From NCBI GenBank assembly GCA_025934915.1, contig JAICWG010000012.1, forward strand, positions 1-52,135: DNA of 52,135 bases. Reading direction: 5' to 3'. Positions 8,311 through 15,641 of this stretch are shown here, piece after piece. The position numbers and the translations under genes were made by a program. The stretch is from Nitrospira sp. (GTDB taxonomy: Bacteria; Nitrospirota; Nitrospiria; Nitrospirales; Nitrospiraceae). Each line of letters begins with the position of its first letter. The first letter of the stretch is position 1. The notes beneath the pieces were generated by a model. That model worked only from the letters and a program-made list of their open reading frames with translations. It was not told the DNA's origin and did not search any database.

Positions 8311-9654
8311 ATGACAAGCGCACTACTGTACGACCGTCTCCAATTTGCATTCACCGCCACGTTCCACTACCTCTTTCCACAATTGACGATGGGCCTGGCG
8401 TTGCTGCTGTTCTACTTGCGCAGCCGGGCGCTTGTAACCGATGACGACCATTATCAGCACGTTTCGGATTTTTGGACGAGCATCTTTGCGTTAAATTTCG
8501 GCTTCGGCGTCGTGACCGGCATCCCGCTCGAATTTCAGTTTGGAACCAACTGGGCCAGGTTTTCTACCTTCGCGGGTGGCGTGATCGGCCAAACCCTCGC
8601 TATGGAAGGAGTCTTCGCATTTTTCTTGGAATCATCGTTTCTCGGTATCCTGCTGTTCAGGAAACGATTCAGTCGTCGGCTGCAATGGTTTGCCGCGCTG
8701 ATGCTCTTTGTAGGTTCGTGGATATCCGGCTACTTCATCCTGGCGACGAATGCATGGATGCAGCATCCCGTCGCGTATCAAGTGGGAGACGATGGCCGGG
8801 TATTCGTCAACAGTCTGACCGGGCTGCTCACAAATCCCTGGTTATTCTGGCAATTCACGCATAACATGACAGCAGCCGTCGTCACGGCCTCCTGTGTGAT
8901 AGCAGCAGTGGGTGCGTACTATCTGTTATCCGGTCAACATCTATCCCATGCGAAGACTTTCTTACAAACCGGCGTTGTCGCCGGCGCGATCGCTTCTGCA
9001 CTGATGATTTTCCCCACCGGACACGGCAACGCCAAGCAAGTCTTCGAACATCAACCCGTGAAGGGGGCGGCGTTTGAGGGGCTCTTCACGACGGAGAGAG
9101 GAGCCGGTCTCTATCTGGTGGGGCAACCCAATCTGGAAACGATGACCATCGACAACCCGATTGAGATTCCTAAGGCGCTCAGCTTTCTCGTTTACAAAGA
9201 CCTCTACGCTAAGGTCAAGGGGCTCGACGCGTTTCCTCGCGACGAATGGCCGGACAATCTTCCACTCCTCTATTATGCGTATCACGTTATGGCCGGATTG
9301 GGGACCATCTTCGCTGCTATCTTCGGTCTGGCCCTGCTCTCGCTTTGGCGTGGCCGGCTGTTCAACATGAAGTGGCTATTGTGGTTACTGATGCTCTCAG
9401 CGCCATTCCCCTATATCGCCACGTCAGCCGGCTGGATGACCGCCGAACTGGGACGGCAGCCCTGGCTCGTGTACGGCTTGTTGCGCACCGCCGATGGCAC
9501 ATCTCCGCTTGTTCATTCAGGGAATGCCTTATTTACCTTGATCGGATTTTTGGGACTGTATCTGCTGCTCGGCTTGCTGTTTGTGTTTCTTCTCGGGAAA
9601 GCGATTCAACGCGGACCTGACTCGATCGACTCACAAACGACGTATCCCGCGTGA
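8311..9654 (+). CDS. cydA: Cytochrome bd-type quinol oxidase subunit I
   Basis: Membrane subunit carrying the hemes of a bd-type terminal oxidase that reduces O2 with quinol electrons. The 447-residue protein keeps the ligands expected from the E. coli enzyme: H19 in TATFHYLFP, H184 in QFTHNM, and the acidic pair E99 and E107 in AMEGVFAFFLESSF. GRQPW is present near the C-terminus. The length indicates the short Q-loop form. It lies 15 bases upstream of cydB. All key residues are present, so this is not one of the heavily diverged bd-like proteins. Confidence 0.92.
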   Translation: MTSALLYDRLQFAFTATFHYLFPQLTMGLALLLFYLRSRALVTDDDHYQHVSDFWTSIFALNFGFGVVTGIPLEFQFGTNWARFSTFAGGVIGQTLAMEGVFAFFLESSFLGILLFRKRFSRRLQWFAALMLFVGSWISGYFILATNAWMQHPVAYQVGDDGRVFVNSLTGLLTNPWLFWQFTHNMTAAVVTASCVIAAVGAYYLLSGQHLSHAKTFLQTGVVAGAIASALMIFPTGHGNAKQVFEHQPVKGAAFEGLFTTERGAGLYLVGQPNLETMTIDNPIEIPKALSFLVYKDLYAKVKGLDAFPRDEWPDNLPLLYYAYHVMAGLGTIFAAIFGLALLSLWRGRLFNMKWLLWLLMLSAPFPYIATSAGWMTAELGRQPWLVYGLLRTADGTSPLVHSGNALFTLIGFLGLYLLLGLLFVFLLGKAIQRGPDSIDSQTTYPA

Positions 9655-9669
9655 ACGAAGGGGCTGTTG

Positions 9670-10707
9670 ATGGAAACCCTGTGGTTTATCGTCGTCACAC
9701 TGATGCTGGCCATCTTCATTGTCCTGGATGGTTTCGACTTTGGTGTCGACATGGTCTATCCGTTCGTCGTTCGGACCGAAGCGGAACGCCGAACGGTGCT
9801 CGCCTCCATCGGGCCACTGTGGAACGCGAACGAAGTCTGGTTGATCGCCGCCGGCGCTGTCCTCTTCTTTGCCTATCCGAAGGCCTACGCCGCCGGATTT
9901 AGCGGGTTCTATCTGGCCCTGATCCTTGTGCTGTGGCTGCTGATCTTTCGCGGTCTCGCGCTGGAATTGCGATCGCATGTAGATCATGTGCTGTGGAAAC
10001 AGGCCTGGGATACGGCCTTTACAATAGCCAGTTTCCTCTTGGCTTTTGTCTTCGGCGCTGCGCTGGGCAATCTGATTCGTGGTGTGCCCTTAAATCGTGA
10101 CGGGTATTTCTTCGTCCCGTTTTGGACGGACTTTCAGCCTGGACCGGAACCGGGCATCCTGGACTGGTTCACGGTGCTGCTGGGGCTGACGACTGTGTCG
10201 ATTCTAGCCTTCCACGGAGCGAATTATCTCGCAATGAAAACAGAAGGCGCCCTGTATCAGCGGGCCGTCTCGACCGCCTGCGTCATGGGGTGGGTTTCGG
10301 CTGGGTGCACGGTGCTTACCGTAACTGCCGTCCCGTTCGTCCAGCCAAGCTTGCGTCTTAACTTCGCCGGCCATCCGATGGAATATCTTGTCCCATTGAG
10401 CGGCCTATTCGCACTCGGATCCAGTCTGTACCTTCGACAGCGACAGCGTGACACTGCCGCCTTTCTTACCTCCAGCGCATTTATTTTGCTGATGCTCACC
10501 AGCGTCATGTTCGGCATGTATCCCTACATCTTAGTTTCAACAACCGATCCAGCGCTCAGCCTCACCGTGTTCAATGCAGCCACCGATTCCTATGGATTAA
10601 CAGCAGGGTTTGCCTGGTTCGGAGTCGGCTTCCTGCTTGTAGTGGCTTACCAGAGTTATGTCTATTCCCTGTTCTGGGGTAAAACGCGCTCAGATGACGC
10701 GCACTGA
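9670..10707 (+). CDS. cydB: Cytochrome bd-type quinol oxidase subunit II
   Basis: Second membrane subunit of the bd oxidase, 345 residues from the ATG at 9670. A TTG directly before it is an alternative; AAGGGG at 9659-9664 suits the ATG. Family motifs are the N-terminal FIVLDGFDFGVDM and GPLWNANEVWLI, then eight to nine hydrophobic helices. It forms a two-gene operon with cydA; no cydX- or cydDC-like genes follow. Downstream is the convergent decayed vapBC module. Confidence 0.93.
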   Translation: METLWFIVVTLMLAIFIVLDGFDFGVDMVYPFVVRTEAERRTVLASIGPLWNANEVWLIAAGAVLFFAYPKAYAAGFSGFYLALILVLWLLIFRGLALELRSHVDHVLWKQAWDTAFTIASFLLAFVFGAALGNLIRGVPLNRDGYFFVPFWTDFQPGPEPGILDWFTVLLGLTTVSILAFHGANYLAMKTEGALYQRAVSTACVMGWVSAGCTVLTVTAVPFVQPSLRLNFAGHPMEYLVPLSGLFALGSSLYLRQRQRDTAAFLTSSAFILLMLTSVMFGMYPYILVSTTDPALSLTVFNAATDSYGLTAGFAWFGVGFLLVVAYQSYVYSLFWGKTRSDDAH

Positions 10708-10788
10708 TCTGCCGGTAGGCATTCAGACTGATTCGCACAAACAGGTACGACCGAAGAGATCTCGACATCACAGAGAAAAACGGTGAGA

Positions 10789-11099
10789 CTAGACAAGGTC
10801 CTCCACGAGGATGCACTCAATCTCCTTGACTCGCCGCAGGCCACGTAGGTACTGGTCAGGGCAAAAATCTTTTGTGCCAATTCGTCCTTCTGATCGCGAT
10901 AGGGCTGAACCAACAGTTCCAGAAGCGTCACCGTCGAAGTGACCGCGGCATTCTGCCCCCGTTCGATCAGCTCAAACAAGGAGGCACACCGGGCTCCATA
11001 TCGTGGGTGGTCTTCGAGAAAATAAATGAAGACGTTGGTGTCGAGACCGATGCGTTGCCGTTGAACAGGAAGATCTTGAGACAAGGAAGTCCTTACCAC
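10789..11099 (-). pseudogene. VapC-type PIN-domain toxin with an internal deletion
   Basis: The N-terminal part is a normal PIN domain: IGLDTNVFIYFLEDHP with the first catalytic Asp, then the TVTLLELLVQPYRD acidic helix, to about residue 72 (FALTSTY). The original frame then turns into unrelated sequence. The +1 frame supplies a plausible PIN C-terminus (DQYLRGLRRVKEIECILVED) with a stop at 10789-10791. About 40 middle residues, including the later catalytic acids, are missing. Reading it as a deletion plus frame change is my inference. The start overlaps vapB by 7 bases. Presumably inactive. Confidence 0.7.
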
Positions 11100-11311
11100 G
11101 ACCGACGCTCTCGCTTCAGGTAGTCGGCGGGATAGGCATCCTTCGCCAACCCCTGTAAAGCCTTTGCATAGCGTTTCGGCTTTGGCATGACAAGTGTCAG
11201 ATCATCCTTCACAACCACCAGCAATTCATCGCCACCTTTGACGCCCATCGCTTGTCGGGCTTCCTTCGGAATGACAATTTGATTCTTGCTGCTGAGCTTC
11301 TGAACAGCCAT
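11093..11311 (-). CDS. AbrB/SpoVT-type antitoxin (VapB-like)
   Basis: Protein of 72 residues with an N-terminal swapped-hairpin DNA-binding domain, seen in LSSKNQIVIPKEARQAMGV followed by GDELLVVVKDD. The basic C-terminal tail would clasp the toxin. A GGGAGGT Shine-Dalgarno precedes the ATG. It is the first gene of a two-gene module with the broken PIN toxin and is probably autoregulatory; a perfect inverted repeat lies 20 bases upstream. It seems intact although its partner is not. Confidence 0.85.
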   Translation of the reverse strand: MAVQKLSSKNQIVIPKEARQAMGVKGGDELLVVVKDDLTLVMPKPKRYAKALQGLAKDAYPADYLKRERRSW

Positions 11312-11330
11312 GAATTACCTCCCTCACAAA

Positions 11331-11359
11331 GCTTTACTTTCATCACAGTAAAGTAAAGC
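11331..11359. promoter_or_regulatory. Inverted-repeat operator upstream of vapB
   Basis: GCTTTACTT (11331-11339) and AAGTAAAGC (11351-11359) are perfect 9-base inverted arms separated by 11 bases, just upstream of the AbrB-type antitoxin. This is the expected position and symmetry for autoregulation by a VapBC complex. A further GCTTTACTT half-site occurs at 11529-11537, at the 3' end of hicA. Confidence 0.6.
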
Positions 11360-11535
11360 GCAACAATGTTCCAGCCATGGATGCTACTCGAACAGCCCCT
11401 ATGTCAGGGAACGCTTGGGACAGATGCTCGCGAGTGCAAGGTATGCCGTTTCAATCAGCCGACGAGGTAGAGCACAATGACAAGACTGACAAGCCTCGCC
11501 ACGAGGACGCTACGCGGTTGTAAGGCTCGCTTTAC

Positions 11536-11748
11536 TTAGAGGTCTTCAGGAGTAAGTCCGGTCGTTTTTGCCAGACGAGCAAGCATCTTGGGACCGATTT
11601 CTTCGCGATCGTGAAACGCAAATACAACGTCAGGCCAACCAGCCCGTGCCAGTACGCGGTGAGATCCTGTTGTTCGTTTGATCGTCCAGCCGATGCGAAG
11701 AAGAGCGGAAAGAATACGAGGAGTGCGGGTGGAAGACCACTGGTTCAT
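11536..11748 (-). CDS. hicA: HicA-type mRNA interferase toxin
   Basis: Protein of 70 residues with the dsRNA-binding-like HicA fold. LLRIGWTIKRTTGSHRVLAR holds the catalytic histidine in GSHRVL, followed by VVFAFHDREEIGPKML and the LTPEDL end. It follows the antitoxin gene and overlaps it by 4 bases. Gene order (antitoxin first) is the less common arrangement but is well known for hicBA. No lesion is visible. Confidence 0.85.
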   Translation of the reverse strand: MNQWSSTRTPRILSALLRIGWTIKRTTGSHRVLARAGWPDVVFAFHDREEIGPKMLARLAKTTGLTPEDL

Positions 11749-11966
11749 GCAGCAATAAAGGAGGCGTTCAGGAACTCGTCAGGAAGGGCTTCTCCATGTT
11801 CAAGGCGATCCGCCATCGCACGAAGCGCTAAGGCCTGCACCGCGGCGAGAGCTTCCGCCCGAGTCTGGCCATACGCCATCACCCCGGGTAAGGTCGGTAC
11901 CCCACCGATCCAGCGGCCATCAGCTTCCTGCTCCAACTCGATAGTAAACTGAGCGGGCTTTGCCAT
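11745..11966 (-). CDS. hicB: HicB-type antitoxin
   Basis: Protein of 73 residues with the partial RNase H-like HicB fold: FTIELEQEADGRWIGGVPTLPGVMAYGQTRAEALAAVQ, where the DGRW and LPGV elements are diagnostic. No C-terminal ribbon-helix-helix domain is present, so this is the short form. It overlaps hicA and should neutralise it. A GGAGGG Shine-Dalgarno lies before the ATG. Confidence 0.85.
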   Translation of the reverse strand: MAKPAQFTIELEQEADGRWIGGVPTLPGVMAYGQTRAEALAAVQALALRAMADRLEHGEALPDEFLNASFIAA

Positions 11967-12508
11967 ACCCCATCCCTCCTAGCGGTAGGCTATGCCCAGA
12001 CCAGCCAAAATGTAAGATCCTGCGGTTGCAATGCATCCAGAACCAGCGCATGAATGATCCGGGAATCGGCATTCAAATGGAGCCCTTTTAAGGAGCAAGA
12101 GCACGCCTTTCATGACTTTGGACACGGCAATCACAGCGAGCTCGGTCTGGTGAGGGTGCATTCTCATCGAGGGAAAAATCCATCACATACGACCACGAGA
12201 CGCGGTGGACATGACTCTCAGACTCCGCGTCATACGTCAGCCAGACGACATGCTGCGCTGCCTGATGCACGACGGAATCAGCTTCAGATACTCCTGTGAT
12301 GGTATTGCCGAACAACGCCTATTTGTCTTGATGACGCAGTGATCGCCGTTTCTTCCAAAGCGTGGTTGCCCACTAACTGGAACTCCTATTCCTCCGCTTA
12401 CTATCGTCGGGTAAAAAGCGACCGACAATGTATCACGAAGAGGCTACTAATGAGTCAGAGCTGAGCGTTTCGTTGAATTGCGAATCGATCCTGCCTATAC
12501 TGCCGTTC
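11967..12508. other. Gene-poor stretch between hicBA and the HEPN gene
   Basis: About 540 bases without a gene I can support. Several minus-strand frames look faintly protein-like, for example a C-terminal piece LVLDALQPQDLTFWLVWA ending at 11995-11997. They are broken by stops and frame changes, so this may be decayed coding sequence of unknown origin. A second copy of the short repeat lies at 12422-12460. The HEPN frame extends upstream to 12428, but the ATG at 12509 starts the conserved domain. Confidence 0.5.
12422..12460 (+). repeat. Short dispersed repeat, copy 2
   Basis: Partner of 8047-8084 (33 identical positions in 40 columns). It lies just upstream of the HEPN-MNT module in the same orientation as copy 1. 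Confidence 0.55.
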
Positions 12509-12883
12509 ATGAATCCTGACGCCAAACGATGGCATGAGCTAGCCGTGTATGACCTCGGAACAGCTGAAGCGATGCTTGCCGCTGGTCGCTACCTGTATGT
12601 GTTGTTCTGTTGCCAACAGGCGATCGAGAAACATCTGAAAGGACTTATTGTTGAGCGTTGCGCCATGTTCCCACCCCGCACACATGATCTGGCCAAGTTG
12701 GCTTATGTGGCTAAGGTCACGCCGGACGATAAACAAGATCTCTTTCTCAGGACGTTAACGAAATACTACGTTGGGACACGGTATCCGGAAGAAGTGCACG
12801 CATTGGCAGATGAAGCGACAAGGGAATTGGCAACACGTTTACTGATACAGACAAAGGACCCCTGCGATGGCTCGAAACCTTGA
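12509..12883 (+). CDS. HEPN-domain protein of a HEPN-MNT toxin-antitoxin pair
   Basis: All-helical protein of 124 residues from the ATG at 12509. That start gives MNPDAKRWHELAVYDLGTAE, the usual beginning of this family; the frame extends 27 codons further upstream. Conserved features are FCCQQAIEKHLKGLIV, PPRTHDLAKLA and YYVGTRYPEEV. HEPN proteins are often RNases, but the Rx4-6H motif of active HEPN RNases is not evident; only R-T-H is seen. The stop lies 17 bases inside the downstream nucleotidyltransferase gene. Confidence 0.82.
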   Translation: MNPDAKRWHELAVYDLGTAEAMLAAGRYLYVLFCCQQAIEKHLKGLIVERCAMFPPRTHDLAKLAYVAKVTPDDKQDLFLRTLTKYYVGTRYPEEVHALADEATRELATRLLIQTKDPCDGSKP

Positions 12884-13190
12884 GGAAATAGAGAAAATCG
12901 CAAGCCGAACCTTGTCGCTCCTACGAGAGCGAATCCCCGTCACTCAGGCCTACCTGTTCGGGTCCCAGGTAGAAGGTATTCCCGACGAAAATAGCGACAT
13001 TGATATTGCAGCCTTTAGCCCGGCTGCGGATGCAATGGATGCCGCGCCGAGGGTCGCACTGGTCATAGATGTGGAACGGCAGGTAGGTGCGCTTGTCGAG
13101 CTGCACCTATACGGTGCCAGCCAATACGCTGAAGCCCGACCCACCAATTTCTTTGGGTATCTGCTCACGCACGGCAAGCCGATTCATTAA
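12867..13190 (+). CDS. MNT-type minimal nucleotidyltransferase, partner of the HEPN protein
   Basis: Protein of 107 residues with the polymerase-beta-like active site in the exact GSx10DxD form: GSQVEGIPDENSDIDI. A third acidic residue is plausible in LVELHLY. Known MNT antitoxins silence HEPN toxins by AMPylation, so the pair is probably a toxin-antitoxin module. That function is inferred from family and operon overlap. The gene is complete. Confidence 0.85.
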   Translation: MARNLEEIEKIASRTLSLLRERIPVTQAYLFGSQVEGIPDENSDIDIAAFSPAADAMDAAPRVALVIDVERQVGALVELHLYGASQYAEARPTNFFGYLLTHGKPIH

Positions 13191-13399
13191 GGTCTCCATC
13201 CCGATCGACCTGCGCCAGCCGGCATAGATGGCTTGCTTCGGATCATGGAACTGGATGCCCAACGAGGAGTGAGTCACCTTTGTGCGCGTTCAACGGTCAT
13301 ACGTATTGCTGAACCAGCCTATGCTGTCTTGAATGTGGAATCCCGTCATACAATTGAGTGCACAGTTCAAGATCCGACCCCTCCGCCTTCTCCATGCCA

Positions 13400-14533
13400 T
13401 TACGCGATAGAGCGAGCAAGCATTGCATCAATTAATGCTCGACGATCCAGCTTCTTCCCTGCGAGAACCACCTCGCCAAAGGTGTCATCTATGATACGTT
13501 CTTCCCCGCGGAATAGATGGACATGAATTCCGAACTCCTGCGGACGTGCCGCTGTCCACACTATTGCAGGAGTAGATGCCCAGATTGTGTATTTGGAACC
13601 AGGATACTCATCAAGGTTGAGGTTACGTGTGGGCCTTTCGTATCTCAGTGTTTTTGCAAAGCTATCATGCAGTGGCTTCAGTGGTGTTGAGACGATGGGC
13701 CCATCGCTCCAAGTGCTATCACATCCACAATTTCCGCAGAAATGCTTGCGGTGTGGTGTTGTCGCGAAGTCTCCAAGATCCAGGTGTGGATATCCACAAG
13801 TCGAGCAGTTGATGCAATCCATCTCGCGACTAATTTCTAGGGAACGTACGAACTCGAAAGCTGCTGGTGGCGTAATATTTACTCGAGTTATGTCATTGCT
13901 TCCGAATAAGCCCAATTCATGTGTGTAAAGAACAGAGATCGCATCGAAGTCGCGGTCGATGGTTTTCCTACCGTCAGCTTTTGGACGTACGTGTACATGG
14001 ATTCGTGGCGGACGATTCTTCACCACGAAGGTGGACAGGGCTGCTGGCATTGAACACCATACCCCGACCTCCTCGTAGTCTTTTAGATTCAGGGTCAATG
14101 GTCCGACGATATAGTGCATGCGTTGCGCATGGTTAGCGCACCGCATCTCACCAAACTGATCATAGGCTTGCAGATCCGCCTTTGCTCCCCAATATGTCTG
14201 ATGTGTGCGACACCACCATCGCTCAGCTCCCATCCGAAATTTTCCCGCGTGCACAAAGTCACAGGGTAGCTCGGCATCATTGCCAGCCTCGTCGGGAAAT
14301 CGACCAAGAAGGGAGGGACCGAACACTGCTATGTTACCGATAGTGCGACCGTACGACCAACAAATAGCGTGCTGCTCCGTGGCTTGAGTGTCAAGAGAAC
14401 GTATTGCAGGCTGTTCGTTGCCGATTTTGCCTAAGTACACCTTCTTTGCCGGGGCACCTGGATGATTCTCCCACTCGCAACGCCACAGCTCTATATAACC
14501 TTCCGCCTGATTGATTTTTCGCTCAACAAACAT
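13400..14533 (-). CDS. Unrecognised protein with zinc-ribbon-like cysteine/histidine clusters
   Basis: I do not recognise this 377-residue protein. The ATG at 14533 is chosen because AGGAG lies five bases upstream; a GTG two codons earlier is less likely. Two metal-binding-like clusters are visible. The first, about residues 105-145, has WWCRTHQTYWG and MRCANHAQRMHY. The second, about 235-275, is CINCSTCGYPHLDLGDFA followed by PHRKHFCGNCGCDS. The remainder looks beta-rich and soluble, with no signal peptide or membrane helix. It is a lone gene between toxin-antitoxin modules, which suggests an accessory role. Nothing supports a specific function. Confidence 0.7.
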   Translation of the reverse strand: MFVERKINQAEGYIELWRCEWENHPGAPAKKVYLGKIGNEQPAIRSLDTQATEQHAICWSYGRTIGNIAVFGPSLLGRFPDEAGNDAELPCDFVHAGKFRMGAERWWCRTHQTYWGAKADLQAYDQFGEMRCANHAQRMHYIVGPLTLNLKDYEEVGVWCSMPAALSTFVVKNRPPRIHVHVRPKADGRKTIDRDFDAISVLYTHELGLFGSNDITRVNITPPAAFEFVRSLEISREMDCINCSTCGYPHLDLGDFATTPHRKHFCGNCGCDSTWSDGPIVSTPLKPLHDSFAKTLRYERPTRNLNLDEYPGSKYTIWASTPAIVWTAARPQEFGIHVHLFRGEERIIDDTFGEVVLAGKKLDRRALIDAMLARSIA

Positions 14534-14677
14534 TTGCACTCCTAAGGCGAGGGTTCAAACGTCCTGCAACTCTTGGGTGAGCATCTTGATTAATAACTGT
14601 CTATCAGGTGGTCATTACGGCAGCTTATGTGGACTAGCATAACACCACCTCAGTAAATAGGGTTAAGCTCGTCTATC

Positions 14678-14692
14678 TGGCTTGTCAAGCCA
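14678..14692. promoter_or_regulatory. 15-base palindrome upstream of the zinc-ribbon gene
   Basis: TGGCTTGTCAAGCCA is a perfect palindrome around one central base, about 150 bases upstream of the gene at 13400-14533 in otherwise AT-richer intergenic DNA. It could be an operator. No regulator is assigned. Confidence 0.35.
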
Positions 14693-14735
14693 CAGTAGAA
14701 ATTTCATCCGCACTTCTAAGTGGCGTCTGGCATGA

Positions 14736-14977
14736 CTATTGTTTATGCCTCGCAAGAGACGACTCAGGCTGCGCGACGAAATCGACTGCCAGATAGACGG
14801 TCGCTCCGAGTCGAGCAAGCATATCGACAAGCGTGTCATACTGAAGAGGTCGATGCGCCAGCGGAAGAGATCCGTGACGCGCGGCTGAACTTACGATCTT
14901 CGTCAGACCGGCTACCCCCTTGCTACGCGCATGGATTGATCGTTTTGCAACCGTGCGTAGAATGTTCGTGAAGTCTG
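14736..14977 (-). pseudogene. Remnant of an XRE-like addiction-module antitoxin
   Basis: A minus-strand frame between an in-frame TGA upstream and a TAG at 14736-14738 reads VTDFTNILRTVAKR, then LTKIVSSAARHG, then YDTLVDMLARLGATVYLAV. This resembles the helix-turn-helix antidote proteins of HigA type, whose C-terminus is typically TLxxxLxALGxxLxV. No ATG, GTG or TTG start is available at the 5' end, so it looks like a decayed gene. It follows directly on the orphan HicB gene. The assignment is by eye and moderate. Confidence 0.45.
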
Positions 14978-15190
14978 TTACACAGAGACCTCAACATATT
15001 CCACTTGACTGCTGGGTGGGGGGATGGGCAGACTATCGGCGCGAAGACCCTCCGGGTGGAATCCTATCGCTTCGCGAATCCTCGTTTCAGTTTCCTGGAT
15101 CGTCTCACCGGTAGCTACACACCCGGGCAGGTCCGGTACATAGGCTGCGTAGTTCGAGGCGGCTTTTTCAATCACGATTGCATAGCGCAT
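14978..15190 (-). CDS. Orphan HicB-family antitoxin
   Basis: Protein of 70 residues with the HicB fold: YAIVIEKAASNYAAYVPDLP, then GCVATGETIQETETRIREAI. The tail is Pro/Ser-rich. No hicA gene is next to it; the adjoining downstream frame is the XRE-like remnant, and the module at 11.5-12 kb has its own HicB. It may be an orphan left after toxin loss. The sequence itself appears intact. Confidence 0.78.
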   Translation of the reverse strand: MRYAIVIEKAASNYAAYVPDLPGCVATGETIQETETRIREAIGFHPEGLRADSLPIPPPSSQVEYVEVSV

Positions 15191-15241
15191 GATGAGAGTT
15201 TAGAGCAAGGATCACAACTGTGTTTCCGCAACGAACCGCCG

Positions 15242-15484
15242 CTACGCGCTGACTTTGTCCGGCAAGCTAATCACGGGAATACTCACCCGCGCTCGCCCGA
15301 CCTTTCCCGTCGCAGTACACCGATCCATGAGTCGAAGGACCGCAGGCTTTAAAAATGTCTCCCCACACTGACTGCACACCTCAGCCTGCACGTTCTTAAA
15401 CAGAAACAGACGTTTCCCCCACCGATGAACATGTTCAATCGTTTTTCGCTTCACCGGGGCTTTGCAGAACGGGCAGGACTTCAT
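15242..15484 (-). CDS. YgiT/MqsA-type zinc-finger antitoxin
   Basis: Small protein of about 80 residues. The ATG at 15484 follows GGAGGCGGTC; a GTG 12 codons upstream is less likely. It has the paired zinc-binding cysteines CPFCKAPV and EVCSQCGETFLKP of YgiT-type domains, separated by the KRTIEHVHRWGKRL-like stretch typical of the family (here KRKTIEHVHRWG). There is no C-terminal XRE domain, unlike full MqsA. Such proteins usually follow a DUF4258 or MqsR toxin gene. Here the toxin gene upstream is reduced to its 3' end. Confidence 0.78.
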   Translation of the reverse strand: MKSCPFCKAPVKRKTIEHVHRWGKRLFLFKNVQAEVCSQCGETFLKPAVLRLMDRCTATGKVGRARVSIPVISLPDKVSA

Positions 15485-15641
15485 GACCGCCTCCCTTTTC
15501 TTTTGCGCCAGTTCGTCCACAGCTTCGAATCCGGCCGATAGATCGTCATCAGAATAAGTGTCGGCATAAGGCGTCGGGAGTCTTTTTCAATCGTCGCACA
15601 CATCACGCGCACCTTACCGAGGGAACTGCGCATGCAGCTTA
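15481..15641 (-). pseudogene. 3' fragment of a DUF4258-like toxin gene
   Basis: The frame ending at the TGA 15481-15483, which overlaps the ATG of the YgiT-type antitoxin, reads LGKVRVMCATIEK, then TLILMTIYRPDSKLWTNWRK. That is the usual C-terminal end of DUF4258 proteins (xLIVxTVYxPDxxxWxxxxRRR). The N-terminal half is absent, because the stop of the MFS transporter (15642) lies immediately upstream. I infer a deletion or rearrangement that removed the 5' end of the toxin. Confidence 0.5.

Noticed and set aside
11995..12315. Minus-strand frames with protein-like pieces
   Set aside because: Broken by stops and frame changes, and no family could be named; recorded only as possible decayed sequence.
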